Source: an archaeon (GTDB lineage: Archaea; Nanobdellota; Nanobdellia; Woesearchaeales; UBA9642). From it: a stretch of 64,000 nucleotides of DNA. A program made the translations under genes and the position numbers. Below, in pieces: positions 8,843 through 16,773 of the stretch. Under the pieces are notes generated by a model. That model had not been told where the DNA came from and did not search any database. It saw only the letters and a program-made list of their open reading frames with translations. The DNA is taken from NCBI GenBank assembly GCA_020057295.1, contig JAGVGF010000001.1:57468-121467 (forward strand), in the 5' to 3' direction. Within the stretch, counting starts at the first letter, position 1; the number at the start of each line of letters is the position of its first letter.

Positions 8843-9331
8843 TTATCTATGTTGTCTTAAATGACGTGGTGTTCCATATACTTGAGATTGTCTCATATAA
8901 GGATTAAAGTTATTATGTCTGTGTTGTCTAAAACCTGCATTTCCTATGTTTATTCCTGCTGAAACATTGCCAAATCCGTCAGCATAAAAATATCCGCCGT
9001 CTCTGTGAATTAATCCTCTGCCTTGATAGAATGGACTTCCGCTAATGAATTCAACGTCGATCATTGGTACAGGAACGTATCTTACTATTGTTTCCTGGAC
9101 TGGTTTGTCTATTGATTCTGTAGTTACTTTTGGTTGTGGTGCTGGTGTTGCTTGTATTTGTTTTGGATTACTTACATAATTGTTAATTGTAATATTAATA
9201 GGTTGAGTTACTGGTTGATTATGCGGTATAGAATGATAATGTGGTCTACAACTAAATAGTGCAAATGCTAATAAACCTGCTCCACAAACTGCAGCTCCTG
9301 CAAAACCGTATTTTATAGCTTGATCATCCAT
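8843..9331 (-). CDS. Small N-terminally anchored protein with His/Asn/Gly-rich C-terminus
   Basis: The start was placed at ATG 9331 (162 residues) because GAGGG lies at ribosome-binding distance upstream; an in-frame extension to 9361 lacks such a site. Residues 8-30 form one hydrophobic helix ending in a cysteine. A Thr/Pro/Gln-rich linker follows, then a beta-type segment (I-V-R-Y-V-P-V-P-M-I-D-V) and a Gly-rich end full of His, Asn, Gln and Arg. The family is not recognised. It is probably a surface-exposed anchored protein, and it lies between the PadR gene and the recombinase. Confidence 0.7.
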   Translation of the reverse strand: MDDQAIKYGFAGAAVCGAGLLAFALFSCRPHYHSIPHNQPVTQPINITINNYVSNPKQIQATPAPQPKVTTESIDKPVQETIVRYVPVPMIDVEFISGSPFYQGRGLIHRDGGYFYADGFGNVSAGINIGNAGFRQHRHNNFNPYMRQSQVYGTPRHLRQHR

Positions 9332-9423
9332 AATTATTCCCTCTATAAGTATATAAAGCATAACTAGTATTTAAATTTTACGATTTTATAGTGACAACAC
9401 TATTTTTATTGTTTAATATGTTG

Positions 9424-9588
9424 TGATTAAATTATTTAATCAAATCTAGAAATATTTATCTTGCTTTGTTAATATTTATCTGCTTAAATTATTTAGTTTT
9501 TTATTAAATTATTTATTCTTATTTTTTGTTGTTTTAACTGTTATTTTGCTATTATTCGAAAAATTTATATACTTAGGGTTCCCTAAGT
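9424..9588. promoter_or_regulatory. Two perfect palindromes upstream of the serine recombinase
   Basis: The first is TGATTAAAT-T-ATTTAATCA at 9424-9442 (9-base arms). The second is ACTTAGGG-TT-CCCTAAGT at 9571-9588 (8-base arms), directly after a TATA-like stretch at about 9561-9571. The second site would overlap the region between the TATA box and the transcript start, so it may be an operator for the recombinase. A crossover site is the alternative. Confidence 0.55.
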
Positions 9589-9626
9589 AAACAAAATACT
9601 TGTTTTATCAGTAGCAAAGGTGAGTT

Positions 9627-10856
9627 ATGGCACGAAAATCTGTTGTAATTTCTCAAGGTATGGGCCGAAAACCAAAAGCTGCGATTTATATTAGAGTTAG
9701 TACTGCCGAACAAGCTAAAGAAGGATATAGTTTGGGGGCTCAAGAAGAATCATTAACAGGATATGTTAAAAATATGAATTATGATATTTACAAGATCTAT
9801 AAAGATGAAGGAAAATCTGCTAAAGATATGAAACATAGGCCAGCATTGCAACAATTGCTTAAAGATGCTGAAAATAAACAGTTTAATGCAGTAATAGTAT
9901 ATAAGCTTGATAGATTTAGTAGAAGCTTAAAAGATTTAATCTTAACTATTGAGAAACTTAAAGACATTGGAATAGATTTTATTTCATTACAAGACAAGAT
10001 AGAAACGGCAAGTGCGGCTGGTAAATTAATGTTTCACATAATTTCATCATTCGCAGAATTCGAGCGAGACATAATCAGTGAAAGAACAAAATTTGGAATG
10101 TCAGAAAAAGCACGTGAAGGCGGCACAGTAACTAAAGCAGCATATGGCTATAAAATTGTTGATGGCAATATCATATCAGATCCTGAAAAGTGTGATAAAC
10201 TGAGAGAAATATTCGAGACATACCTAAATAATAATATAAGTCTAAGTAAATTGGCAATAAAATACGATTTAACAACAAAAGGATTAATCAGTATATTAAA
10301 AAATCGTACATACATTGGAGAATTACGTTTTAACGACATATATTCTAAAGGACAACATGATTCAATACTATCAAAAGAGTTATTCGATAGTGTACAATTG
10401 AAGCTAGATTCAACACTTTATCATAGAGAGAATATTAAATATAGCAATTTACTACAAAAACTTTCCAAAAAAACGTTACAAAAGGAATATATGGAAAAAT
10501 TTACCTCTTTATTATCAAAAAAGATTATAAGCATGAACGTAGTTGACATATCCGTAGATTCTGATGAAGATTTATCCAAGTTTTCAGAACCAAAAAAATT
10601 AAAATGCGCTGGACAAAAATATTTATTAGATCAAGGATTTAATAGTAAAGATATATCATTTGATAGAGTTTTTATCAATGCTGATAAAGCAGATATATGC
10701 GGTATAAACGGCAATCATAAGACTTATTTATATCACAATACGGAAAGTTTAAATGATTTTTTAAGGTATATTTCCGAACATATCATTGTAGGTTTTTTAC
10801 AAGAAAGTGAGGATAAGATAATGCTTTACACTTTTAGAAAAGAACTAGAATTCTAA
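9627..10856 (+). CDS. Serine recombinase (large type, short form)
   Basis: The gene encodes 409 residues with GGTGAG before the ATG. Residues 17-160 are a resolvase/invertase catalytic domain: I-Y-I-R-V-S with catalytic Ser25, then the V-Y-K-L-D-R-F-S-R active-site arginine block and the F-A-E-F-E-R-D helix E region. Residues 165-260 match the recombinase DNA-binding domain, with A-A-Y-G-Y and L-K-N-R-T-Y-I-G-E-L. There is no zinc-ribbon cysteine cluster; the C-terminal 150 residues look unlike those of phage integrases. Such enzymes integrate, excise or invert DNA. The stop overlaps by 4 bases the end of the convergent gene at 10853. It is the clearest mobile-DNA gene in the window. Confidence 0.92.
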   Translation: MARKSVVISQGMGRKPKAAIYIRVSTAEQAKEGYSLGAQEESLTGYVKNMNYDIYKIYKDEGKSAKDMKHRPALQQLLKDAENKQFNAVIVYKLDRFSRSLKDLILTIEKLKDIGIDFISLQDKIETASAAGKLMFHIISSFAEFERDIISERTKFGMSEKAREGGTVTKAAYGYKIVDGNIISDPEKCDKLREIFETYLNNNISLSKLAIKYDLTTKGLISILKNRTYIGELRFNDIYSKGQHDSILSKELFDSVQLKLDSTLYHRENIKYSNLLQKLSKKTLQKEYMEKFTSLLSKKIISMNVVDISVDSDEDLSKFSEPKKLKCAGQKYLLDQGFNSKDISFDRVFINADKADICGINGNHKTYLYHNTESLNDFLRYISEHIIVGFLQESEDKIMLYTFRKELEF

Positions 10857-11524
10857 CCTTGTGGCAATAATAAGCCTAATTTGTTAAAAATAGCTTTAGG
10901 TGTTCTTTTGTTTGTACCGGACATTTTACCAATCCATGTTTCGAGTGCATCCCTATTTTTTAAGAATTGTTGAGACATCGCCGCGCGATCTTTACATCCT
11001 TCAAGCGTCATTAACAATTCGTAATAATACTCATATTTTATACCTAATTGTGATATATCTTCACCCACACCCTTAATTTTACGATCTTTATCATTAAGTA
11101 GTTTACCTGCTTCATCAATAACTTTTAATCCATTAATTTGATTAGCAGTAACCAGTTTAACTATGTTATTAAGTATAGTATTTTTAGGATGTTTTTGCAT
11201 ATATTTTACAGTTTCTAAACGTAATTTTTCACCAGAAGACTTAAACTCTTTAACTATAGTACCAAGTACATTTTGTAGTTCATTATCAGAACCTACACTA
11301 GGAGTAACATATATCAATTCTGGTAATTCCTTAATTTTTTCAATACCCTTATTCTTTAATTCATCCATTAAAACTGAAAATCTACCTTTAAACTTTTCAT
11401 CTTTAGTTTTTGATAATGATAATTCTACATTCTTTAACATCTTAATCTTACATTCTTCTAATGTCTTAGTGCGTAAGTTATTAATATCTTTCAAAGTTTC
11501 TTTTATAGTTTTTGTGTTAGCCAT
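10853..11524 (-). CDS. Hypothetical helical protein, last gene of the collagen-like membrane operon
   Basis: The gene encodes 223 residues from ATG 11524, four bases after the stop of the upstream collagen-like gene, so it is very probably co-transcribed. The protein is basic, alpha-helical and soluble, without signal peptide or membrane segment. A short F-K-G-R-F-S segment and a C-terminal R-T-P-K-A-I-F-N-K block stand out. I do not recognise the family. The operon position suggests a cytoplasmic partner of the membrane proteins. It converges on the recombinase gene with a 4-base overlap. Confidence 0.7.
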   Translation of the reverse strand: MANTKTIKETLKDINNLRTKTLEECKIKMLKNVELSLSKTKDEKFKGRFSVLMDELKNKGIEKIKELPELIYVTPSVGSDNELQNVLGTIVKEFKSSGEKLRLETVKYMQKHPKNTILNNIVKLVTANQINGLKVIDEAGKLLNDKDRKIKGVGEDISQLGIKYEYYYELLMTLEGCKDRAAMSQQFLKNRDALETWIGKMSGTNKRTPKAIFNKLGLLLPQG

Positions 11525-11528
11525 TTTA

Positions 11529-12941
11529 TTATTGCCTGAACGGATTGTTTGGTAGTGGAGCATTGTTATTATTATATGCTGCTCCAAATTGTTGATAATA
11601 TATCATGAATGCATTACACATAAATGCAAATCTTTGGAATGCTATATAAATTACTTCTAAGTCTTGAGCTGTCAGGTTAGGATATGTTGGATCATTAAAC
11701 AAATTATTCATACCTTGATTAAAATCTGCAATACCATTAATTAATCTATCATGCAAGTCATGTAAAGCAGTCCACATTTGAGGATCTTCAACCCTGTTTT
11801 GTACTTGTCCACGATGTAATTGTACTAATAATCTAGATAAATCAGCATATTCTGAAGCCCTGGCTTGTAAAATTGTTAATAATCTGTTTAATGCTTCAAT
11901 TCTATTATTAGCAGCTTGAGGTGCATCAATAAAAAATAGTAAGTTGGCACGGACTAAAACAGTGTCAGTATTTGGTTGATAAGCAGTTATTTCTATCATG
12001 TAACCACCAGTATTGACAAGATTATTGAACGGTGCGTAATTAATTGTTTGTCCATTAACATTTCTAACTCTACCGCTATGATCTTGATTATTTAATCTAA
12101 CATTATAATCAAAATTTGCGGCAAATCCTTGACCAGCAACATTAAAACTTACAGGAATATTAGTTCTAGGAAGATGATGTGAATAAGCTTGAGGACTAGT
12201 AATAGTTAATGTGTTATTATTATTTGTACCAACTCCTGTACCACCAAGATTTCCTTGTGGTCCAACAGGTCCAAGATTGCCTGCAGGTCCTACTTGTCCT
12301 GCCGCTCCCTGAGGTCCTTGTGGTCCGGTAGGGCCAGTTGTTGATCCAGTTCCAGCACCACCAAATAATTTAAACATTTGAATAAGTAAATATATGAATG
12401 CAGTTATAGCGGCTAAAGCTAATACTCCGGATAATAAAGGAACATTTTGGTCTATCCATTGATATAATCTACCAAAAGGTACAACCATTAAACCGTAAAT
12501 TATGAGATATGTTAACGATGCACTAACATTCTTAGCATTATCGCCAGTAAATAACCCGAGCAATAAATTATATAGTAACATGGCCAGTATTAATAAAAAT
12601 ACTATTAAAGCTATAGGTTCAAGTTTTCCTAGATAGAAACTAGTATATGTTTCAAGCATAACCATTGAAAATGTTAATGCTAAAGCTACAGCAACGGCAA
12701 TAGTTTTTGCCTCTTTTTTATTATTTGCAAAAGCCTTTAAGAATGCAATTTGTCCTATACTTAAGAATAGTAAGAAATATATTATTGCATCAATAAATTC
12801 ATAAAATCGCATGTAAAATCCTGCTATATCTAATCCACTAAATGGATGAAGAATAGAAATTAGATCAAAAGTTAAAGCGTACGCAGAACTACTTAAGATC
12901 AAAATCGAAAATATATATAATGATAACTTGCGAATATTCAT
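11529..12941 (-). CDS. Multi-pass membrane protein with collagen-like Gly-X-Y tract and Ig-like domain
   Basis: The protein has 470 residues. A signal-like N-terminal helix is followed by five or so membrane helices up to about residue 193. Residues 197-233 form a collagen-like tract of Gly-X-Y triplets such as GPTGPQGPQG and GPAGNLGPVG. Then come an Asn-rich linker, a beta-rich Ig-like domain (about 245-335, starting L-T-I-T-S-P) and a helical end with a Pro/Asn-rich tail. The membrane part is paralogous to that of the next gene upstream (12951), sharing an F-I-D-A-[IV]-[IL]-Y-F-[IL]-L-F segment. It lies in a tight operon, 9 bases after 12951 and 4 bases before 10853. Collagen-like tracts normally trimerise, so a trimeric envelope complex is plausible. 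Confidence 0.8.
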   Translation of the reverse strand: MNIRKLSLYIFSILILSSSAYALTFDLISILHPFSGLDIAGFYMRFYEFIDAIIYFLLFLSIGQIAFLKAFANNKKEAKTIAVAVALALTFSMVMLETYTSFYLGKLEPIALIVFLLILAMLLYNLLLGLFTGDNAKNVSASLTYLIIYGLMVVPFGRLYQWIDQNVPLLSGVLALAAITAFIYLLIQMFKLFGGAGTGSTTGPTGPQGPQGAAGQVGPAGNLGPVGPQGNLGGTGVGTNNNNTLTITSPQAYSHHLPRTNIPVSFNVAGQGFAANFDYNVRLNNQDHSGRVRNVNGQTINYAPFNNLVNTGGYMIEITAYQPNTDTVLVRANLLFFIDAPQAANNRIEALNRLLTILQARASEYADLSRLLVQLHRGQVQNRVEDPQMWTALHDLHDRLINGIADFNQGMNNLFNDPTYPNLTAQDLEVIYIAFQRFAFMCNAFMIYYQQFGAAYNNNNAPLPNNPFRQ

Positions 12942-12950
12942 ATTACTTGT

Positions 12951-14906
12951 TTATGGTTTCTTTTTACGAGCGTTTTTTATGACTAATTCTTGACGTTTCT
13001 GTATAGCATTAACTAAATCACTAGCAAATTTAGTTAATAGTTTTTGGTTGTTTTGATTGATTTTAGTAATCTTAGTTTTTCTATCAACTGTGCTAAAATT
13101 CTTGATAAATTTATTAGCAGCTTTTATGAATTCCAATAATTCAATTCTTGTCTTATTAGTTTTCTTTGGTATTTGTGTAATAATTATACTTTCTTCCGCA
13201 CCTACTGCAGCAACAAATGGATTAAGATTTATCGTTGCAGGATCAATGTTAGGATCCATAATAAGCTTTTTAGCTACATTGTTCATTAAATTATTAGCTA
13301 CTTCGTCAAACAATTTATCTTCAGCAGCATACAATTTGAATATTTCATCTTCTATTTTATCTATGAATGCTGGATACTTCTTAACTAAATCTGTTTCCGT
13401 TGTTAATAACTCTTTAACTCTTTCGCGTTTTCTAGTTAGCATTATAGCATTACTAGTTTCGATAGCTACTATCTCTTGAGTTCTACCTCTAATTTTTTTC
13501 AGATATTTTTCCACTTCGGATAATGTCTGATCTCTAATAAGAGAGAATTTTATAGGATTTATAGTTTTTTTTGCGACATCAACCATACTGATGTTTGTTA
13601 ATGGATCAGTAGTTAGTAGATTTACAATTTTATTGATGTCTTTAAGATTTTCATTATCAACATCTTGCATACGTTTAGTTTGGTCTATTATAGTTTTCTC
13701 GCTATCCTTTACAATAATATCTTCCTGTAATTCTAAGTTAACTTCTTTATTTAAATTGTTAAAATCTGCTAGCAATGTAGGATATATTGGTGTACCCTTA
13801 AGTTCATCTATATCCTCTTGAATATCTTTTATTATTGCGTTATTTTCATTGAATAATTTTTCAACATCTTCTTTGAATTCTTTATCTATTGTAGATAGCG
13901 TAGTATCGGTATCTTTTTTACATTTCTCAATAGATTTTTGTAAATTTAGAACTGTATCTTTTAATTTAGTTGTATAATTTCGTAATGTGTCAGAATAAGT
14001 TTGTAATTGTGACTGATATTGTGCATATGCTGGATTAGATGTGTTATTATGTATTTGTTGAATTGCCTTCTGTAACTTCCAAGCGTTTTGCAATGAAATT
14101 TCTAGTTGTTGTAATAGTTTAACTTGTTCATCTCGGCTTAATTTATCATTACTCTCAAATCTTTCTTCTAAATTTTCCAAGTTCTGAATTTTACCTTCTA
14201 GCTGTTGCACATCATAATCTAAACTGTTAACTTTGTTTGCAAACTTTTGTTCTTTCTCTAATTGTTTTCTTCTACGTTTCTCTTCGCTACGTTCATTATT
14301 TTCTGCTCTTCCTAATTGTGTACTTCCGCTCCTGAAACCTTTGAATATTGCGCCTATGCCTATTATTAGTCCGATTAGCGCGATGATGAAACATGCATTC
14401 CATATTCCAGAAAGGAGTGATTGACTTTCAATGTATTCTTTTAATTTTGGAGCCATCCAAGTCACAAGTATATACATTGTAATAAATCCTACTGAGAATG
14501 CTGCAAGTTTACTTCCACCAAGATTTTTAGTCCACGTATATACGCCAATACCGAATATTAAGAAGAATATTAATGCTGCAAATGGTGCTAACATTCCAAG
14601 ATTGAATCCTGATTGTCTCTCAAATATTGCCATTCCAATACCGAGTATTACTCCGATGATTATAGGTATGGTCTTATGTTCTTTGAATTTTTCACCAAGT
14701 GCACTATTGGCTACACCGATAAATAGTATAAAATATAATACTGCATCAATGAATGGTGCATATCTAAAATATGTTTGAGCAATATCTACATTTTTAGCTA
14801 TAGGTTCGAGAATTTTATCTAATAAATTTGTTGCACCGAAAACGAGAGGTATAGAGAATAATACTATTAGTGCCATTATTGGCAGTACACGAAAATTTTT
14901 ACGCAT
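12951..14906 (-). CDS. Multi-pass membrane protein with long coiled-coil C-terminal domain
   Basis: The protein has 651 residues. It starts with a signal-like segment ending L-V-F-G-A, then about five membrane helices to residue 190, with the F-I-D-A-V-L-Y-F-I-L-F segment shared with the collagen-like paralog. A basic stretch (residues 205-225) precedes more than 400 residues of charged alpha-helix, including clear heptad coiled coil. No catalytic motif is seen. The 46-base gap to 14953 and the 9-base gap to 12941 indicate one operon. The pairing of paralogous membrane modules with different long C-terminal domains suggests subunits of one envelope assembly; which side of the membrane the coiled coil lies on is uncertain. 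Confidence 0.8.
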   Translation of the reverse strand: MRKNFRVLPIMALIVLFSIPLVFGATNLLDKILEPIAKNVDIAQTYFRYAPFIDAVLYFILFIGVANSALGEKFKEHKTIPIIIGVILGIGMAIFERQSGFNLGMLAPFAALIFFLIFGIGVYTWTKNLGGSKLAAFSVGFITMYILVTWMAPKLKEYIESQSLLSGIWNACFIIALIGLIIGIGAIFKGFRSGSTQLGRAENNERSEEKRRRKQLEKEQKFANKVNSLDYDVQQLEGKIQNLENLEERFESNDKLSRDEQVKLLQQLEISLQNAWKLQKAIQQIHNNTSNPAYAQYQSQLQTYSDTLRNYTTKLKDTVLNLQKSIEKCKKDTDTTLSTIDKEFKEDVEKLFNENNAIIKDIQEDIDELKGTPIYPTLLADFNNLNKEVNLELQEDIIVKDSEKTIIDQTKRMQDVDNENLKDINKIVNLLTTDPLTNISMVDVAKKTINPIKFSLIRDQTLSEVEKYLKKIRGRTQEIVAIETSNAIMLTRKRERVKELLTTETDLVKKYPAFIDKIEDEIFKLYAAEDKLFDEVANNLMNNVAKKLIMDPNIDPATINLNPFVAAVGAEESIIITQIPKKTNKTRIELLEFIKAANKFIKNFSTVDRKTKITKINQNNQKLLTKFASDLVNAIQKRQELVIKNARKKKP

Positions 14907-14952
14907 TCAACTCCACCTCGACATTTCAATCTATTTTTAAAACTTAAAAAAA

Positions 14953-15372
14953 TTATTTAACAATTGCTGGACATCCATTCATTGGTAATGTTTTAATAAA
15001 TGGTATTGAACATAATGCCATCTCCCAAGCGAATGGTGCAATCATTATTAGTACTGCGATAGTTAATGTATGTGGTAACTTTTCGCCAACTCTGCCTGCT
15101 ACAGCTGCAGCTGCACTAATTTTAATGGCAGCGATTATACCAATTAATACTCTTATTCCTATAGTAATCCAAATACTCGGAGTCCACTTGAATAAGCTAG
15201 TGACGTAACCGATGTTCATACTGATAAAAATAAATACAAACATGATAGGAATTGCGTGTAGTGCATGTCCTAACGGATGCATTCCAGCTTCATCTTGATG
15301 AACAAATATTATTTCAAGAATTGCTAGTATTAAGCCTATAATTATAACTGGTATTATAACAATATCTGCCAT
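14953..15372 (-). CDS. Small four-helix membrane protein, first gene of the collagen-like operon
   Basis: The gene encodes 139 residues behind GGGTGAT. Four hydrophobic helices are seen at about 3-23, 40-60, 68-92 and 100-120. A loop H-Q-D-E-A-G-M-H-P-L-G-H-A follows the first helix, with three His that could bind metal, and an Ala-rich third helix carries a conserved-looking R-V-G-E-K-L. Two cysteines lie near the C-terminus. I do not recognise the family. It heads the operon that continues with the coiled-coil and collagen-like proteins, so it may be a core or channel component. Confidence 0.75.
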   Translation of the reverse strand: MADIVIIPVIIIGLILAILEIIFVHQDEAGMHPLGHALHAIPIMFVFIFISMNIGYVTSLFKWTPSIWITIGIRVLIGIIAAIKISAAAAVAGRVGEKLPHTLTIAVLIMIAPFAWEMALCSIPFIKTLPMNGCPAIVK

Positions 15373-15458
15373 ACGTAATCACCCATTAGTTTTTTAATAA
15401 AATCTAGAGTGAGATATATATAAAGCTTTCTATTTTTGTGCGAGAAATGTTATATAAT

Positions 15459-15713
15459 TTATTCTATTTTTACTTTCTGACCGATAGATTGTCCAGGCAT
15501 TGCTTGAGTAAAGACTGCTCTTAACGCTCCACTATTACCGTGTATAGCATTAATTTTACCAACAATATCTTTTTTACCTGTATTGAATATTACTTTCTTA
15601 CCAACAAGTTTACTTGCCTTATCCTTAGAATCTATTTCAGCTACTTTAACAACTAAATGATTATTAGTCTGACCAGTGCTGTTTCGACGATAGTTAACGA
15701 TTGTTCCTTCCAT
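15459..15713 (-). CDS. rpl35ae: Large ribosomal subunit protein L35Ae
   Basis: The 84-residue product has typical archaeal L35Ae length. The beta-barrel signatures are present: an R-N-S-T-G-Q-T-N-N-H strand, then V-G-K-K-V-I-F-N-T-G-K, and the G-K-I-N-A-I-H-G-N-S-G-A-L-R-A-V-F motif near the C-terminus. The protein belongs to the large subunit near the exit/stalk-base region. It is the first housekeeping gene after the accessory operon; 86 bases separate the two. Confidence 0.95.
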   Translation of the reverse strand: MEGTIVNYRRNSTGQTNNHLVVKVAEIDSKDKASKLVGKKVIFNTGKKDIVGKINAIHGNSGALRAVFTQAMPGQSIGQKVKIE

Positions 15714-15744
15714 ACCTTAAAGGAGAAAAGGTTAATTTAAAAAT

Positions 15745-15782
15745 GTTTCGTATGACGAAACAGTTTTGAACAACGCGAAAAA
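15745..15782. repeat. Hairpin plus dispersed intergenic repeat copy
   Basis: An inverted repeat GTTTCGT-ATG-ACGAAAC (15745-15761) runs directly into a 25-base segment (15758-15782) that matches 7291-7315 at 21 positions. Both copies lie in divergent gaps upstream of minus-strand housekeeping genes (rpl35ae here, rpoL there). Confidence 0.6.
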
Positions 15783-15870
15783 AGGTTATGATTGAAAAGA
15801 AAATAATACATCGTCACTTTCAAGTAGTATAAAACCAAAAATTTATAAACGCACTATTCTTCGTAAAATT

Positions 15871-16773
15871 ATGATTAATATATTAATCACATCTGAAAAG
15901 AAAGGTTCAAATCCTGGTGGAAGATGTAAAGTACCCTTTAGAGGACAAACTTTAGATTTTTATTTAAAGTATTGCAATGGTTCTCAACTTCCAAAATATC
16001 ATCCGTTTAAGCCTTACAATCAGCCAGTATATGAGGCAATTACATTAGCTATAGCAAAATATTTCGGACTTGAAGTGCCAAGATATTTTTTATTAATTAA
16101 CAATAATCATAGTTCTGTATCATTCACATATGCTGATACATCGCTAAAAAAGAAACCTCTAGATCCAACAAAAAAATCTTATTTACTCTCAGAATTAGCT
16201 CAGTTACCAAAATGTGTAGATACTGGTCTAATGCTTAAAGAGATGGCTCAAGAAAAAGTTTATAGAGACTTGCTAATGATTGGTGATGTATCGAACAAGA
16301 ACCAAAATTATACACTTCTAGATCCTGATAATTATCAATTTACACATTCTTCCACTACACCATACATATATTATATTGATTTAGGATGTAGTTTTGTAGA
16401 TGCCCATGAAGGATTCATCGGTCAACGTCACGCAGTTTCTAGATTGATAAGTATTGATGAATTTGGATTAACATCGTCTGCAAGAAAAGAAATTAATCAC
16501 GCCAGTGATTATCTAGATAAATATTATCTACGGACAACACATAAAGATTCAAATAAAGTACATACATTAAAATTATCTGCTATTCCAAAAATGATTGGTG
16601 ATTTACCCTTGCCGCTGTTTCAAAACGGTATTGCCACCCCAAATGTATTATTATCACCTCTTGAATTAAAACTTATAGAAGGACTTTTAACTTTAAATAT
16701 GGCAGAAGTTGTACATGATTATGTAAAAAATCACAAAACAGACGCAATATCTCTTGTTTCTCCACATAGTTAA
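15871..16773 (+). CDS. HipA-like/PI4K-fold kinase candidate
   Basis: The protein has 300 residues; a TATA box about 26 bases before the ATG implies a leaderless transcript. Several segments resemble the HipA/phosphatidylinositol-kinase fold: Q-P-V-Y-E-A-I-T-L-A-I-A-K-Y-F-G-L-E-V-P fits the conserved Glu-containing helix, Y-R-D-L-L-M-I-G-D with N-K-N-Q-N-Y fits the catalytic loop, and Y-Y-I-D-L-G-C-S-F fits the metal-binding Asp strand. A G-G-R-C-K-V segment may be the start of the ATP site. Similarity is by motif order only. HipA proteins phosphorylate translation factors in toxin-antitoxin systems, but no antitoxin gene is seen next to it. It converges on 16774. Confidence 0.45.
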   Translation: MINILITSEKKGSNPGGRCKVPFRGQTLDFYLKYCNGSQLPKYHPFKPYNQPVYEAITLAIAKYFGLEVPRYFLLINNNHSSVSFTYADTSLKKKPLDPTKKSYLLSELAQLPKCVDTGLMLKEMAQEKVYRDLLMIGDVSNKNQNYTLLDPDNYQFTHSSTTPYIYYIDLGCSFVDAHEGFIGQRHAVSRLISIDEFGLTSSARKEINHASDYLDKYYLRTTHKDSNKVHTLKLSAIPKMIGDLPLPLFQNGIATPNVLLSPLELKLIEGLLTLNMAEVVHDYVKNHKTDAISLVSPHS

